Shown piece after piece: positions 1-7,577 of a DNA stretch of 15,757 bases. This stretch comes from CAYVJW01 sp964451885 (lineage in GTDB: Bacteria > Patescibacteriota > Gracilibacteria > UBA4473). The translations under genes were made by a program, and so were the position numbers. Under the pieces are notes generated by a model. That model was not told the DNA's origin. It saw only the letters and a list, made by a program, of their open reading frames with translations, and searched no databases. The stretch is taken from assembly GCA_964451885.1 (NCBI GenBank), contig CAYVJW010000030.1:1-15757 (forward strand), in the 5' to 3' direction. Each line of letters starts with the position of its first letter. Position 1 is the stretch's first letter.

Positions 1-894
1 TCGCATGCTTCGGTGGGGCTTAGCAGGTTGGGGTTCTCTGCGGCGGCTTTTGGAGTGATCGGGACGGATGAGAACGGGAATTTTATTAAGAACATGCTCA
101 AAAAGAACAAAGTAAACACGGATTTTTGTACGGAAAAAAGAGGGGGTAGCAGTTTTTCGGTAATCATTACGTCCTTTAGGGGGGATCGGACTGTCCTTCA
201 TCAGAGAACAACCCATCGCGATTTTGGCGAAAATACTATTTTGAATGCTCCTGCGTGTCGGGCAATTTACGTCAGCCATCTTTATGACAAAGCACAGAAG
301 ATTTTGTTTGAGATACCGGAGTGGAAGGCAAGGAGCAAGCGACAAGGGGCATTACAAAAACAGAGATTGGTTTTTTGGACACCGGGAAAAACACAGTTTA
401 GGACGGGGTTTGATGCTTTTAAGTTTTTATTTCCCCATATTGATTATTTGATTCTTAATCGGGAAGAGGCAGAATCTTTTACGAAAATTTCTTCAAGAGA
501 AATTCAGTATGCAAAGGCTCCCCCTTCTCTCATTGGGGAAAAGGTAGATATCTTTGCTCCCGAATATGCTCAAAAAACTATTGGCGATGTGCGAGAAATA
601 GCGAAAAAATTTTTGGCTGCGGGTGTTGAAAATATAATTATCACAGATGGTAGAAAAGGCGCTCAGCTTTTTAATAAAAAAGAACATCTGTTTGTTCCTA
701 CTTTTGCCGAACCGCCGTTTTGTACTCTGGGGGCGGGGGATGGTTTTGCGGTAGGGGTAATGGGGGCAAGGCTGAGGGGAGAGGGTTTTCGTACCCAGCT
801 GTGCTGGGGGCATAAGAATGCTGCTGCCGTGGTGGAACAATTCGGGGCGGAAGGGGGGTTGCTTACGTTGGAGCAGATAGAAAACATGTCGTAG
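1..894 (+). CDS. PfkB/ribokinase-family carbohydrate kinase, 5'-truncated by window edge
   Basis: This is a PfkB-family kinase, which phosphorylates a sugar or nucleoside with ATP in the cytosol; the substrate cannot be read from the sequence. The open frame runs off the left edge (S-H-A-S-V before G-L-S-R-L-G), so the GTG at 13 is probably not the true start and roughly 40-50 N-terminal residues are missing. The family pattern is clear. G-L-S-R-L-G-F followed by G-V-I-G-T-D-E-N-G is the PfkB signature-1 region. D-Y-L-I-L-N-R-E-E-A-E lies mid-protein. T-L-G-A-G-D-G-F-A-V-G near the C-terminus is signature 2, with the catalytic Asp in GAGD. The gene ends with TAG at 892-894. It is followed by a 130-bp repeat-rich gap before ribE, so sharing of a transcript with the riboflavin genes is uncertain. 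Confidence 0.9.
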   Translation, partial: SHASVGLSRLGFSAAAFGVIGTDENGNFIKNMLKKNKVNTDFCTEKRGGSSFSVIITSFRGDRTVLHQRTTHRDFGENTILNAPACRAIYVSHLYDKAQKILFEIPEWKARSKRQGALQKQRLVFWTPGKTQFRTGFDAFKFLFPHIDYLILNREEAESFTKISSREIQYAKAPPSLIGEKVDIFAPEYAQKTIGDVREIAKKFLAAGVENIIITDGRKGAQLFNKKEHLFVPTFAEPPFCTLGAGDGFAVGVMGARLRGEGFRTQLCWGHKNAAAVVEQFGAEGGLLTLEQIENMS

Positions 895-927
895 GGGAGT
901 GCTCCTTATGGGGACCCTTTTTAAACA

Positions 928-953
928 GGGTAACCACAAGGGATTGCCTCTAC
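928..953. repeat. Dispersed hairpin-type intergenic repeat, copy 1
   Basis: The block begins GGGTAACCACAAGGGATTGC and ends CTCTACGGG. It is laid out like the block at 4291-4317, which ends CCCTACGGG. Flanking bases 916-931 also give ACCCT...AGGGT, a short stem. From memory, unverified, near-identical sequences of the form GGGCAACCACAAGGGATTGC recur between genes in many cyanobacterial and candidate-phylum genomes. Confidence 0.6.
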
Positions 954-980
954 GGGAAAAACCATTGGGGATAGGTGAAT

Positions 981-1022
981 ATTTTAATTTTGCATTTTTA
1001 ATTTTAAATTTTAAATTTATTT
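981..1022. repeat. Degenerate 7-bp tandem repeat directly before ribE
   Basis: Six consecutive heptads can be read: ATTTTAA, TTTTGCA, TTTTTAA, TTTTAAA, TTTTAAA, TTTATTT. They end 2 nt before the ribE ATG at 1025. No Shine-Dalgarno sequence is present here, so the tract occupies the position of the ribosome binding region. Confidence 0.7.
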
Positions 1023-1024
1023 TC

Positions 1025-1630
1025 ATGTTCACTGGAATCATTGAAGACATCGGCACTATAGAAAAAATAGAAGGAAACTTATTCACCGTTTCTCATCATT
1101 ATGAGGAGGTGTTTAAAATGGGGGAGTCTGTAGCTCTTTCGGGGATGTGTGCGACGATTATAAAAATCATCAAAGATACTTTCACGGTTGAAATTATGAA
1201 AGTGTCCCGGGACAGAACTATCTTTGGAGAAATAAAAGAAGGAGAAAGAATTAATATTGAGCGCCCTGTCAAAATGGGATCAAGGAACTCCGGGCATTTT
1301 GTGCTGGGGCATGTGGACCAAGTAGGGAAGGTGCTTGAGAGGAAAACCGTCGGGGATTATGTGTTTTTCCGAATATCCGTATTGTCGAAAAATCAAAAAT
1401 TATTAGTACCAAAGGGATCGGTTTCTGTAGATGGAATATCTCTGACAGTTTCGGAGTTGGGCAAAAACTTTCTTGAAGTATCCATTGTTTCCCATACTTT
1501 GTTGCATACTACGTTGGGAGAAAAAAAGGCTGGAGATAAGGTGAATTTGGAGTTTGATGTTTTGGGGAAATATGTTTGTCAATTAACCCATTCGACAGGC
1601 TCAGGGGCTATGACAATTTTTGACTTTTGA
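1025..1630 (+). CDS. ribE: Riboflavin synthase (alpha-type, two lumazine-binding domains)
   Basis: Riboflavin synthase dismutates two 6,7-dimethyl-8-ribityllumazine molecules into riboflavin and the pyrimidinedione, the last step of riboflavin synthesis, in the cytosol. The protein is 201 aa, the usual length. It begins M-F-T-G-I-I-E-D-I-G, the near-invariant N-terminus of the family, which fixes the start at ATG 1025 rather than an upstream in-frame codon. The N-terminal barrel has G-E-S-V-A-L-S-G-M-C-A-T; the second barrel has G-S-V-S-V-D-G-I-S-L-T-V, the duplicated lumazine-binding motif. G-H-F-V-L-G-H-V-D is also present. It lies 17 nt upstream of ribD, so the two are probably co-transcribed. 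The order ribE-ribD is the reverse of the common ribD-ribE order. No FMN riboswitch is visible upstream. Confidence 0.95.
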   Translation: MFTGIIEDIGTIEKIEGNLFTVSHHYEEVFKMGESVALSGMCATIIKIIKDTFTVEIMKVSRDRTIFGEIKEGERINIERPVKMGSRNSGHFVLGHVDQVGKVLERKTVGDYVFFRISVLSKNQKLLVPKGSVSVDGISLTVSELGKNFLEVSIVSHTLLHTTLGEKKAGDKVNLEFDVLGKYVCQLTHSTGSGAMTIFDF

Positions 1631-1644
1631 ATTTTGAATTATCC
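1617..1644. repeat. 7-bp tandem repeat across the ribE stop and just before ribD
   Basis: Heptads TTTTTGA, CTTTTGA, ATTTTGA, ATTATCC run without a break and are followed by ATTATG, which contains the ribD start. The repeat covers the ribE stop codon (TGA 1628-1630) and the whole 17-nt ribE-ribD gap. Confidence 0.75.
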
Positions 1645-1647
1645 ATT

Positions 1648-2712
1648 ATGGATTTCCTCAATTTGGCTGCTGATCTTGCTTCTCGGGTTGACCCGCATTT
1701 AACTGTGCCGAATCCGCGTGTGGGGTGTGTGATTGTTCGTGAGGGTAAGGTAATTGCCACCGGTGTGCATGAAAAATTCGGCGGGTCGCATGCCGAACAA
1801 AATGCACTAGCAAACTCCTCCCCTTACGAACGGGAGATCGGGATGGGTTTTTGGCACGATTGTGAAGTTTATCTCACTCTTGAACCCTGCGACTGCTTTC
1901 CTGGCAAAAAAACACCAAGCTGCACGGATTTATTAATTGAGGCCAGACCGAAGAAAATTATCATTGGGGCTTTGGATGCGAAGTTTGGAGGAAAAAATGT
2001 AGAAAAAATAAAGAACGCGGGAATTTTGGTTGAGTTTCGGGAGAATGAAAAATGTAAAGCGCTAAATCCATTCTTTAAAAAATTTATCACTACCGGTTTT
2101 CCGTATTTAACTTTGAAAATCGCGCAAAGCCTGGACGGGAAAATAATAAATCCGCATGGAAAATGGATCACAAATGAATTGTCGAGAAAAAGAGTCCATG
2201 AAATGCGCGCTAATTATTCGGCTATTTTAACAACGGTGGCAACAATTCTTGTGGATGATCCGCTGTTGGACTACCGAGTTCCAACATCCAAGTCAAAAAG
2301 ACTTGGACAATCGTTTGGGGTTTTTGGTACGAACTTAAAGAATTTCTCTAACCCCCAGCTCATCATACTCGGAAAAAAAGAAAAAATTCCCAAAAGTGCG
2401 AAAATATTTTCAATCCCCGACCGGAAAATACATTTTTTTGAAGAGTGCGATTTATCGGCTGTTTTGGCCGAGTGCGGAAAAAGAGGAATTGACAGCATAA
2501 TGACTGAATGCGGGCAGGTAATGAATTCGGAACTGTTGAGGAATAATTTGGTAGACGAAATATTGCTTTTTATTGCGCCGAAGGTTTTTGGGGGCAATGT
2601 TAAGGAAGCTTTTAATTGTGATGTTGATTGTGGGAGATTTGAGTTGGTGAAAGTTGGAAATTTGGATGGAGACATGTATTGTAAGTATCGAAAAAGCCCT
2701 TCCAATAAATGA
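1648..2712 (+). CDS. ribD: Bifunctional riboflavin deaminase/reductase
   Basis: RibD deaminates 2,5-diamino-6-ribosylamino-pyrimidinone 5'-phosphate and then reduces the ribosyl chain with NADPH, two middle steps of riboflavin synthesis. From ATG 1648 the protein is 354 aa, near the usual ~360. The N-terminal zinc deaminase domain (about 1-145) has N-P-R-V-G-C-V-I, the zinc/catalytic H-A-E, and E-P-C-D-C-F-P-G-K-K-T-P-S-C with the two remaining zinc cysteines. The C-terminal reductase domain starts near G-F-P-Y-L-T-L-K and has A-Q-S-L-D-G-K-I and T-V-A-T-I-L-V-D-D-P-L-L. A TTG at 1627 is in frame but overlaps the ribE stop and lies in repeat sequence, so ATG 1648 is preferred. The stop overlaps the next start (ATGA), implying translational coupling. 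ribBA and ribH are not in the window. Confidence 0.95.
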   Translation: MDFLNLAADLASRVDPHLTVPNPRVGCVIVREGKVIATGVHEKFGGSHAEQNALANSSPYEREIGMGFWHDCEVYLTLEPCDCFPGKKTPSCTDLLIEARPKKIIIGALDAKFGGKNVEKIKNAGILVEFRENEKCKALNPFFKKFITTGFPYLTLKIAQSLDGKIINPHGKWITNELSRKRVHEMRANYSAILTTVATILVDDPLLDYRVPTSKSKRLGQSFGVFGTNLKNFSNPQLIILGKKEKIPKSAKIFSIPDRKIHFFEECDLSAVLAECGKRGIDSIMTECGQVMNSELLRNNLVDEILLFIAPKVFGGNVKEAFNCDVDCGRFELVKVGNLDGDMYCKYRKSPSNK

Positions 2713-4247
2713 GAGTAATATTAGACGGTTTTGTTTATTTCTTCTTGGTATTGTTAATTTACACTCTTATTACCATCTGGCCGGTTTGGGAGTTTTTAAG
2801 GTATGATTTTTTGACCGGGAAGCATCTGATTATCTTTACAAATGAAGCCGAGGCGCGTCCCTGTGGAGGGTTTGTAACGGCTGTGGGGACTTTTCGGGTT
2901 TCTCCGTTTGAACTGGAATTTAAAAATGTTTATGCCTTTGAAAATAAGGGCTTGGGGGAGGCGGAGTATCCGTTGACAAAAGTTGCTTCCGAGAAGATGT
3001 TCTGGGATCTGGGACTCAGCTCGAATTTGAAAGCTTGCAGTGACGCATTTAGAAGTGCGTATGAGGAATTGACCGAAGAAGACATTTCACATGTTGTATT
3101 AGTGGATTTTTCAACGGTTGAAGAGGTCTTTTCTCTTTTTGGGGGGATGAGTCTGGGAGAAGATTATATTGAAGCAAAAAATTTATTTGCTTTGCTTACC
3201 AGGAAGGTTGCCGACGTAGATCGGCATGATGAGGAAGCGTTGCAAAACAGGAAAAAGCCTTTAGCCGAACTTGGTAAAAAATTAATTTTCAGATCATTTT
3301 TTAATCCCACTATCCCACCGCGTATAACACGAATTGTCAGGAAAAATTTGAAGCTTGGGAAAATATATACGGAAAAAATATCTCCGGTTGTAAGTCCCGA
3401 AAAGAATGATTTTTATGTGTCAGAGTGGAATTTGGGAGGAGCGAAAACTTCCCGCTTTCTTAAAAAGACATTGAAAGTTCTAGCCAGAGAGGATTTGCCC
3501 GGAAAGTGGACGGCTGCGATAATGTTCACGGCTGAGAATCTGGGAGGTATAGATGAGCCTGTTTCTCAGGATTGGAAAGGGGTATTTGAAGTTCAGATGC
3601 CGGAATATTTGGGTGGGGAAAAGATGTGGCTGGAAACTGAGATTGTCCCGGGGGAGATATTCCAAAAAGAATTCTTATTTACTGATTTCCGTTTTCCGAA
3701 AAATCGGATTTATTATGATTTTTTCAGCGTTTTTAAGCCGCGCGGTCAAAAACTTTATATTGATTTCAGCCTTTCTCTTTTTCCCCAGAAAACTTATAAA
3801 AACCCTTCTTTTCCAACCCATGAAAATGTCGGAGAGTTTTTTGGAGAGGCGGAAAATGTTAGGAACGAGTTTACCTGGAAAGAAAGCACGGATATGATTC
3901 CTCCTTTTATTACGCTTCATGAGTTTATACCGAGAGAAGTAGTTGCCAAGCAGACCCAAATAACTGGCAATGCCAATTTATTTGCGGAAATTCATTTCAA
4001 TGAAAAGATAAGGACGAAAGATGATTTTAAGGCGTTTTTGGTTGACCGGAATTTTACAAATGAAGAAGTTTCAGAAAATCCGGTGCTAAGGTTTTATGAG
4101 CTTTTAGGGGATGGAAGGACGTTGATTTTGGGATTTAACCGTAAAGTGCCGCAGTTGGAGGAGCGGTATTATTTGGAGATTTCGGGGGTGGTGGACTTTT
4201 GGAAGAACGAGATTGATGGGGGGCAGAGGACGTTGATAGAGAGGTAG
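2709..4247 (+). CDS. DUF4012-domain membrane-anchored protein
   Basis: This 512-aa protein has one N-terminal membrane segment (about residues 7-25) and a large domain that should lie outside the membrane. The stretch H-L-I-I-F-T-N-E-A-E-A-R-P-C-G-G-F-V-T, around residues 39-57, matches the DUF4012 signature (typically N-x-x-E-x-R-P-T-G-G-F). The region around residues 105-146, including H-V-V-L-V-D-F and F-S-L-F-G-G, also fits. DUF4012 proteins are common in Patescibacteria and Gram-positives; a cell-surface role is usually assumed, but no biochemical function is established. Its ATG overlaps the ribD stop by 4 nt. It is therefore very likely co-translated with the riboflavin genes, although no functional link is obvious. 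Confidence 0.85.
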   Translation: MRVILDGFVYFFLVLLIYTLITIWPVWEFLRYDFLTGKHLIIFTNEAEARPCGGFVTAVGTFRVSPFELEFKNVYAFENKGLGEAEYPLTKVASEKMFWDLGLSSNLKACSDAFRSAYEELTEEDISHVVLVDFSTVEEVFSLFGGMSLGEDYIEAKNLFALLTRKVADVDRHDEEALQNRKKPLAELGKKLIFRSFFNPTIPPRITRIVRKNLKLGKIYTEKISPVVSPEKNDFYVSEWNLGGAKTSRFLKKTLKVLAREDLPGKWTAAIMFTAENLGGIDEPVSQDWKGVFEVQMPEYLGGEKMWLETEIVPGEIFQKEFLFTDFRFPKNRIYYDFFSVFKPRGQKLYIDFSLSLFPQKTYKNPSFPTHENVGEFFGEAENVRNEFTWKESTDMIPPFITLHEFIPREVVAKQTQITGNANLFAEIHFNEKIRTKDDFKAFLVDRNFTNEEVSENPVLRFYELLGDGRTLILGFNRKVPQLEERYYLEISGVVDFWKNEIDGGQRTLIER

Positions 4248-4274
4248 AGGAGAACTTGTGTGTTCGCTCTTTTT

Positions 4275-4317
4275 GGACAGACATATTTTTGGGCAGACAC
4301 ATAGGTTTGTCCCTACG
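4275..4317. repeat. Dispersed hairpin repeat, copy 2, between convergent genes
   Basis: GGACAGACATA (4275-4285) and TAGGTTTGTCC (4302-4312) form an imperfect stem. The block GGGCAGACACATAGGTTTGT followed by CCCTAC (4291-4316) resembles, from memory, a widely dispersed intergenic repeat. A further fragment of similar type, GTGTTCGCTC, lies at 4260-4269. The element fills the gap between the convergent DUF4012 and nuclease genes and overlaps the 3' end of the latter by 5 nt. It may serve as a bidirectional terminator. Confidence 0.6.
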
Positions 4318-5746
4318 GGGATTTAATTTTATTAAACACTCCACCTTTCCCTAATATAAACCCTTCACTAAAATCCGGAGCATATATCTTCGTCTCCTTA
4401 CAGTTCTCCAACTCTTGCATTTTTTCTCTAAAAACATTGATCTGTGTTTCTTCTCCGTGGACACAGAAAATCGTTTTCGGATTTCCGCAATTGTTGGCAT
4501 ATTTGAGCAGATCTGTTTGGTCGGCGTGTCCGGAAAAAGCGTTGTAAATCACTACTTCTGCGTTTATTTCATACGGGGTTCCAAATATATGAACTGGGCT
4601 TTCTTTTTCCACTAGTTTTCGGCCGAGGGTGTGTCGGGCCATAAAGCCGACAATTAAAACGGTGTTTCGGCTGTCTGAGATTTGATTTACCAAGTGATGC
4701 CGGATGCGTCCGGCTTCGCACATGCCACTGGCGGAAATGATGATCGCAGATCCCGGAAAATGATTGAGGGCTTTTGATTCATCTACGCTTCTGGTGAATT
4801 GAACATTATGTTCTTCACTAAACGGGTCTTTCTCTAGGCCCATCAAGTGTGCAAGTTCTTTATCAAAGCATTCGGAATGAAGACGGAATATCTCTGTAAC
4901 GCGTGTGGCTAAAGGAGAATCTACAAAAGTAGGCAGTTTTGGGATTTTCCCGGACATAATCAAGGTGCGCAGAACATATAAAATCTCTTGTGTCCGTTCA
5001 ACAGCGAATGCTGGGATCAATATTTTCCCTCCCCGTTCTGCGGTTCTATTGATGGTATCGGCCAAATGTTTCTCAACGGCTTGTATTTCATCATGAAATC
5101 GGTTTCCGTAGGTTGATTCGGTAATCAGAGCATCGAGGTTTTTGAGTTGAATCGGATCTTTCAGGATTGGCAGATCATGTCGTCCCAGGTCTCCGGTAAA
5201 TCCCAGTCGGATGTCTTGTTGGGTTTCTTCGTCAAAAATTTCCCATTCTTCCACAGCTGATCCCAAAACATGTCCTGCGTCGTGGAAAGTAACATGTGCA
5301 TGTGGAGCGACCGGAATCCGTTGTTCGTAACTTACCGAACGGAAAAGTGTGATTGCTTTTTCCGCGTCCGCGGTAGTGTAAAGAGGCTCTGCGTCAGGCA
5401 CTTTTCTTTTTTTTCGGAGCCACTCGGCGTCTTTCTCTTGGATATAAGCTGAATCTTTTAGAATAATTGAACAAAGGTCTCGTGTGGCATGGGTGCAATA
5501 AATAGGGCCTTCAAATCCGTTTTTTACGAGATTCGGAATGGCTCCCGAGTGGTCAATATGGGTGTGGCTCAAAACCAAGGCATCTATTTCTGCCGCATTA
5601 AAAGGCATGTTCAGGTTTCGTTCTATGGATTTTATACGATGTCCTTGGAAAAGCCCGCATTCTAGCAGTATTTTTTTTCCGTTGATATGCAAAAGGTGCT
5701 TGGATCCCGTAACCCCCTTTGTGGCGCCGAAGAATTCGATTTTCAT
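4313..5746 (-). CDS. Beta-CASP metallo-beta-lactamase-fold RNA-processing nuclease
   Basis: This is a 477-aa two-zinc hydrolase of the MBL/beta-CASP superfamily, the group containing CPSF73/Ysh1-like endonucleases and RNase J. Such enzymes cut or trim RNA in the cytosol. Motifs in order: H-T-H-I-D-H at 61-66 (zinc site), D-A-G-H-V-L-G-S-A near 156-164, F-T-G-D-L-G-R-H near 183-190 (bridging Asp), S-G-M-C-E-A-G-R-I near 340-348, F-S-G-H-A-D-Q near 404-410, and C-V-H-G-E-E near 428-433. There is no N-terminal KH domain of the archaeal type. The whole-length pattern is closest to bacterial 'YSH1-type' exonucleases; the exact substrate is not deducible. The start has no SD, but a good promoter lies so close that the mRNA should be leaderless. 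Confidence 0.93.
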   Translation of the reverse strand: MKIEFFGATKGVTGSKHLLHINGKKILLECGLFQGHRIKSIERNLNMPFNAAEIDALVLSHTHIDHSGAIPNLVKNGFEGPIYCTHATRDLCSIILKDSAYIQEKDAEWLRKKRKVPDAEPLYTTADAEKAITLFRSVSYEQRIPVAPHAHVTFHDAGHVLGSAVEEWEIFDEETQQDIRLGFTGDLGRHDLPILKDPIQLKNLDALITESTYGNRFHDEIQAVEKHLADTINRTAERGGKILIPAFAVERTQEILYVLRTLIMSGKIPKLPTFVDSPLATRVTEIFRLHSECFDKELAHLMGLEKDPFSEEHNVQFTRSVDESKALNHFPGSAIIISASGMCEAGRIRHHLVNQISDSRNTVLIVGFMARHTLGRKLVEKESPVHIFGTPYEINAEVVIYNAFSGHADQTDLLKYANNCGNPKTIFCVHGEETQINVFREKMQELENCKETKIYAPDFSEGFILGKGGVFNKIKSP

Positions 5747-5756
5747 TTTTTTTAAT

Positions 5757-5785
5757 ATTTTATTATATTTTTACTAAGATATCAA
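5757..5785 (-). promoter_or_regulatory. Sigma70-like promoter for the beta-CASP nuclease gene
   Basis: On the minus strand TTGATA (5785-5780), a 17-nt spacer and TAAAAT (5762-5757) lie just before the ATG at 5746. Only 10 nt separate the -10 hexamer from the ATG, so transcription should begin at or within a few bases of the start codon. This fits the absence of an SD. Confidence 0.6.
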
Positions 5786-5804
5786 TTTTTTAGCAAGAGG
5801 GTTT

Positions 5805-6359
5805 TTATTCTTTTGATTCGAAGCAAAAGCTTGTTACTAGAAACGCCAATGCCGGGAGGGAAAACCAAAATTGGTAGTAGTCAATCAAAATTTGAGCCAC
5901 TAATGACTCTTCATAGATTTGTATCTCTTGGGCAAAAAGCATGCCTTCGACAAAAGAGTTTCCGGAAAGGTAAATTAATAGGGTAGAGAGTAATAATATA
6001 GCTGAAAGCGCTGAAAATCCGGCATGAATTCCAGTTCTTACTGCCCAGTGGTTATGTCTTTCTATGGAAACGTGAAATCCGCTTTTTACGACTAAAACCA
6101 CCACGGCCAATAAAAGTAGAATGATTCGGATGGAAGCAAAAACTTCTATTTCGTGTTCTCCCATGAGTTGTTGTACTCCGGGAGAAAGATCGAAAATAAA
6201 TTTTTTAAAGATACTCGAAAGCCCGTCTGCCGTCAGGATGGCAATGTAGATGGATAAAATGAGTTTTATGGTTGCCGATTGTCCGAGTAAAAAATGATAG
6301 GCAAAGAGTATTACAAATGCGGAAACAAGGACAAGGTTCCAGGTGAGTGCTATTTCCAT
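5805..6359 (-). CDS. Hypothetical five-helix integral membrane protein
   Basis: I do not recognise this 184-aa protein. It is strongly hydrophobic, with five likely membrane helices at about residues 7-25, 28-48, 73-93, 110-132 and 160-180. The loop at 49-72 (containing S-S-I-F-K-K-F-I-F-D) is amphipathic, and the 94-109 loop is basic (H-V-S-I-E-R-H-N-H). The general shape recalls small CvpA-like proteins, but no diagnostic motif supports that. It is transcribed divergently from the PrsW-like gene and lies 58 nt upstream of the nuclease gene on the same strand, which has its own promoter in between. The start at 6359 lies 9 nt downstream of a plausible -10 hexamer. Confidence 0.75.
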   Translation of the reverse strand: MEIALTWNLVLVSAFVILFAYHFLLGQSATIKLILSIYIAILTADGLSSIFKKFIFDLSPGVQQLMGEHEIEVFASIRIILLLLAVVVLVVKSGFHVSIERHNHWAVRTGIHAGFSALSAILLLSTLLIYLSGNSFVEGMLFAQEIQIYEESLVAQILIDYYQFWFSLPALAFLVTSFCFESKE

Positions 6360-6368
6360 TCTTAGAAA

Positions 6369-6397
6369 AGGATAACGATGATTAGGTATTTTTACAA
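6369..6397 (-). promoter_or_regulatory. Possible promoter for the five-helix membrane protein gene
   Basis: On the minus strand TTGTAA (6397-6392), a 17-nt spacer and TATCCT (6374-6369) end 9 nt before the ATG at 6359. A small palindrome, ACAAC (6394-6398) with GTTGT (6404-6408), overlaps the -35. The hexamers are imperfect, so this is tentative. Confidence 0.4.
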
Positions 6398-6439
6398 CTT
6401 GACGTTGTTTGGAGGAATCCTTTTTTCGGGCTCATAAAT

Positions 6440-6468
6440 TTGATATCACACAGTCGATATGTTATAAT
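6440..6468 (+). promoter_or_regulatory. Strong sigma70-like promoter for the PrsW-like gene
   Basis: TTGATA (6440-6445), exactly 17 nt, and a consensus TATAAT (6463-6468). Transcription should start near 6475, about 16 nt before the ATG at 6491. No SD is present in that short leader. Confidence 0.75.
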
Positions 6469-6490
6469 AATATGAAAATCTTTTTTTTCC

Positions 6491-7519
6491 ATGCCCCTTC
6501 CCCAGATCCTCTCCTTTGCATTTATCAGTTTGATTCCCATTTTGGGATGGTTGAGGTTTTTTCATAAAAAACAGCCCGAGAAAAAGTCTTATGTGGTGTT
6601 GACGTTTGTTGCGGGGATGCTTTCTGTTCTTCCTATAAAGCTGTATGAGAAATATTGGAATACGGCGGTCGGATATTTTGAGCATTTTAATTTATTCCAG
6701 TATTTGGCTGATCTGGTCGATTTTCCGACAATTTCAAAGCTTTTGGCATATATATCGGTTCATACGATTATTGCGGTGAGCCTTTTTTTATTTGCAGCTG
6801 TGCTGATGTTTTTTTTGGAGATTTTTTCCGGGGATAATACGGTGGAAGTTTATCGTCGGAAAGTAGCGAAGATATTGGAGGCTCCGATGTTTTTCATAGT
6901 GGTGGGAATTCTTTGTGGGGTTGTGGCTTATTTTTTTGCTATGACGTTGTCTCAAAAAATTTGGTTTTTTGTTGTTGTGGGAATGCTTGAAGAATTTATA
7001 AAACATCTTGTTCTTCGTTTTACGGATGATGAAAAAATAAGGTCAGTCGATGATGCTCTTGAGTTTTCTATCATTGTGGCGTTGGGATTTGTGTTTGTGG
7101 AAAATATCCTCTACTTCGGAAAGGTGGGGAGTGGAGGAATTTCAGGGTTTGTTATGGGATGGTTTATGTTGCTTCGTTCCACTGTTTCTGTTGTAGCCCA
7201 TATTTGTTTTTCGGCTATTTTGGGGTATTTTTACGGAGTTGCCCGGTTTGCAAAAGAGTTTTATCAAATGGAACAAAAGGAGGGACGGCATCCTGTTTTA
7301 CAGAAAATGCATCAGATATTATTTTTGAAGGGGGAAACATTGTTCCATGAGGAAAAAATGATGGAGGGCATGTTGGTGGCGATGGGGCTTCATGCGGTTT
7401 TCAATGCTTTTCTCGAATATGGCAAATCGATTATGATAATTCCGCTTATGTTTTTACTTTTTTTGTGTATCCTGCAATTATTCCACAAGCGGCGATTGCA
7501 GGCACAAATTAACAATTAA
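6491..7519 (+). CDS. PrsW-family intramembrane metalloprotease
   Basis: This 342-aa polytopic membrane protein carries the motif set of the PrsW/Rce1-like (CAAX-protease-related) family: E-E-F-I-K at residues 167-171, F-V-F-V-E-N around 200-205, H237 in V-V-A-H-I-C-F, and H301 in G-L-H-A-V-F-N-A-F. In this family the Glu and His residues within helices bind the catalytic metal. PrsW of Bacillus subtilis cleaves an anti-sigma factor in the membrane; the target here is unknown, and no anti-sigma gene is nearby. Helices are apparent around 3-20, 35-50, 86-112, 132-151, 157-174, 191-208, 218-249 and 313-331. The start ATG 6491 is 22 nt after a consensus -10. The gene ends in a heptamer repeat tract. 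Confidence 0.88.
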   Translation: MPLPQILSFAFISLIPILGWLRFFHKKQPEKKSYVVLTFVAGMLSVLPIKLYEKYWNTAVGYFEHFNLFQYLADLVDFPTISKLLAYISVHTIIAVSLFLFAAVLMFFLEIFSGDNTVEVYRRKVAKILEAPMFFIVVGILCGVVAYFFAMTLSQKIWFFVVVGMLEEFIKHLVLRFTDDEKIRSVDDALEFSIIVALGFVFVENILYFGKVGSGGISGFVMGWFMLLRSTVSVVAHICFSAILGYFYGVARFAKEFYQMEQKEGRHPVLQKMHQILFLKGETLFHEEKMMEGMLVAMGLHAVFNAFLEYGKSIMIIPLMFLLFLCILQLFHKRRLQAQINN

Positions 7520-7556
7520 CAATTAACAATTAATAAATAATAAATAATAAATAATA
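7507..7556. repeat. Two adjoining 7-bp tandem repeats between the PrsW-like and LOG genes
   Basis: AATTAAC repeats three times (7507-7527), followed by the variant AATTAAT. From 7531 TAATAAA repeats three times, to 7551. The first units encode the last residues of the PrsW-like protein (…Q-I-N-N-stop). The tract runs into a TATAAT at 7557-7562, 15 nt before the LOG-gene ATG, so it may supply the promoter and spacing for that gene. Confidence 0.85.
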
Positions 7557-7577
7557 TATAATATAAAAATTAATTTT

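Noticed and set aside
895..1024. Possible FMN riboswitch before ribE
   Set aside because: None of the conserved FMN (RFN) element sequences are visible; the gap is taken up by the dispersed repeat and heptad tract.
493..1086. 197-aa minus-strand open frame
   Set aside because: It lies antisense to the PfkB kinase, the repeat tract and the ribE start. Composition is erratic and no motif is visible; the plus-strand genes explain the sequence.
1627..1650. TTG start for ribD at 1627
   Set aside because: It overlaps the ribE stop and lies inside the heptad repeat; ATG 1648 gives a normal RibD N-terminus.
7507..7556. Heptamer tract as a CRISPR array
   Set aside because: Units are 7 bp without spacers; it is a simple tandem repeat.
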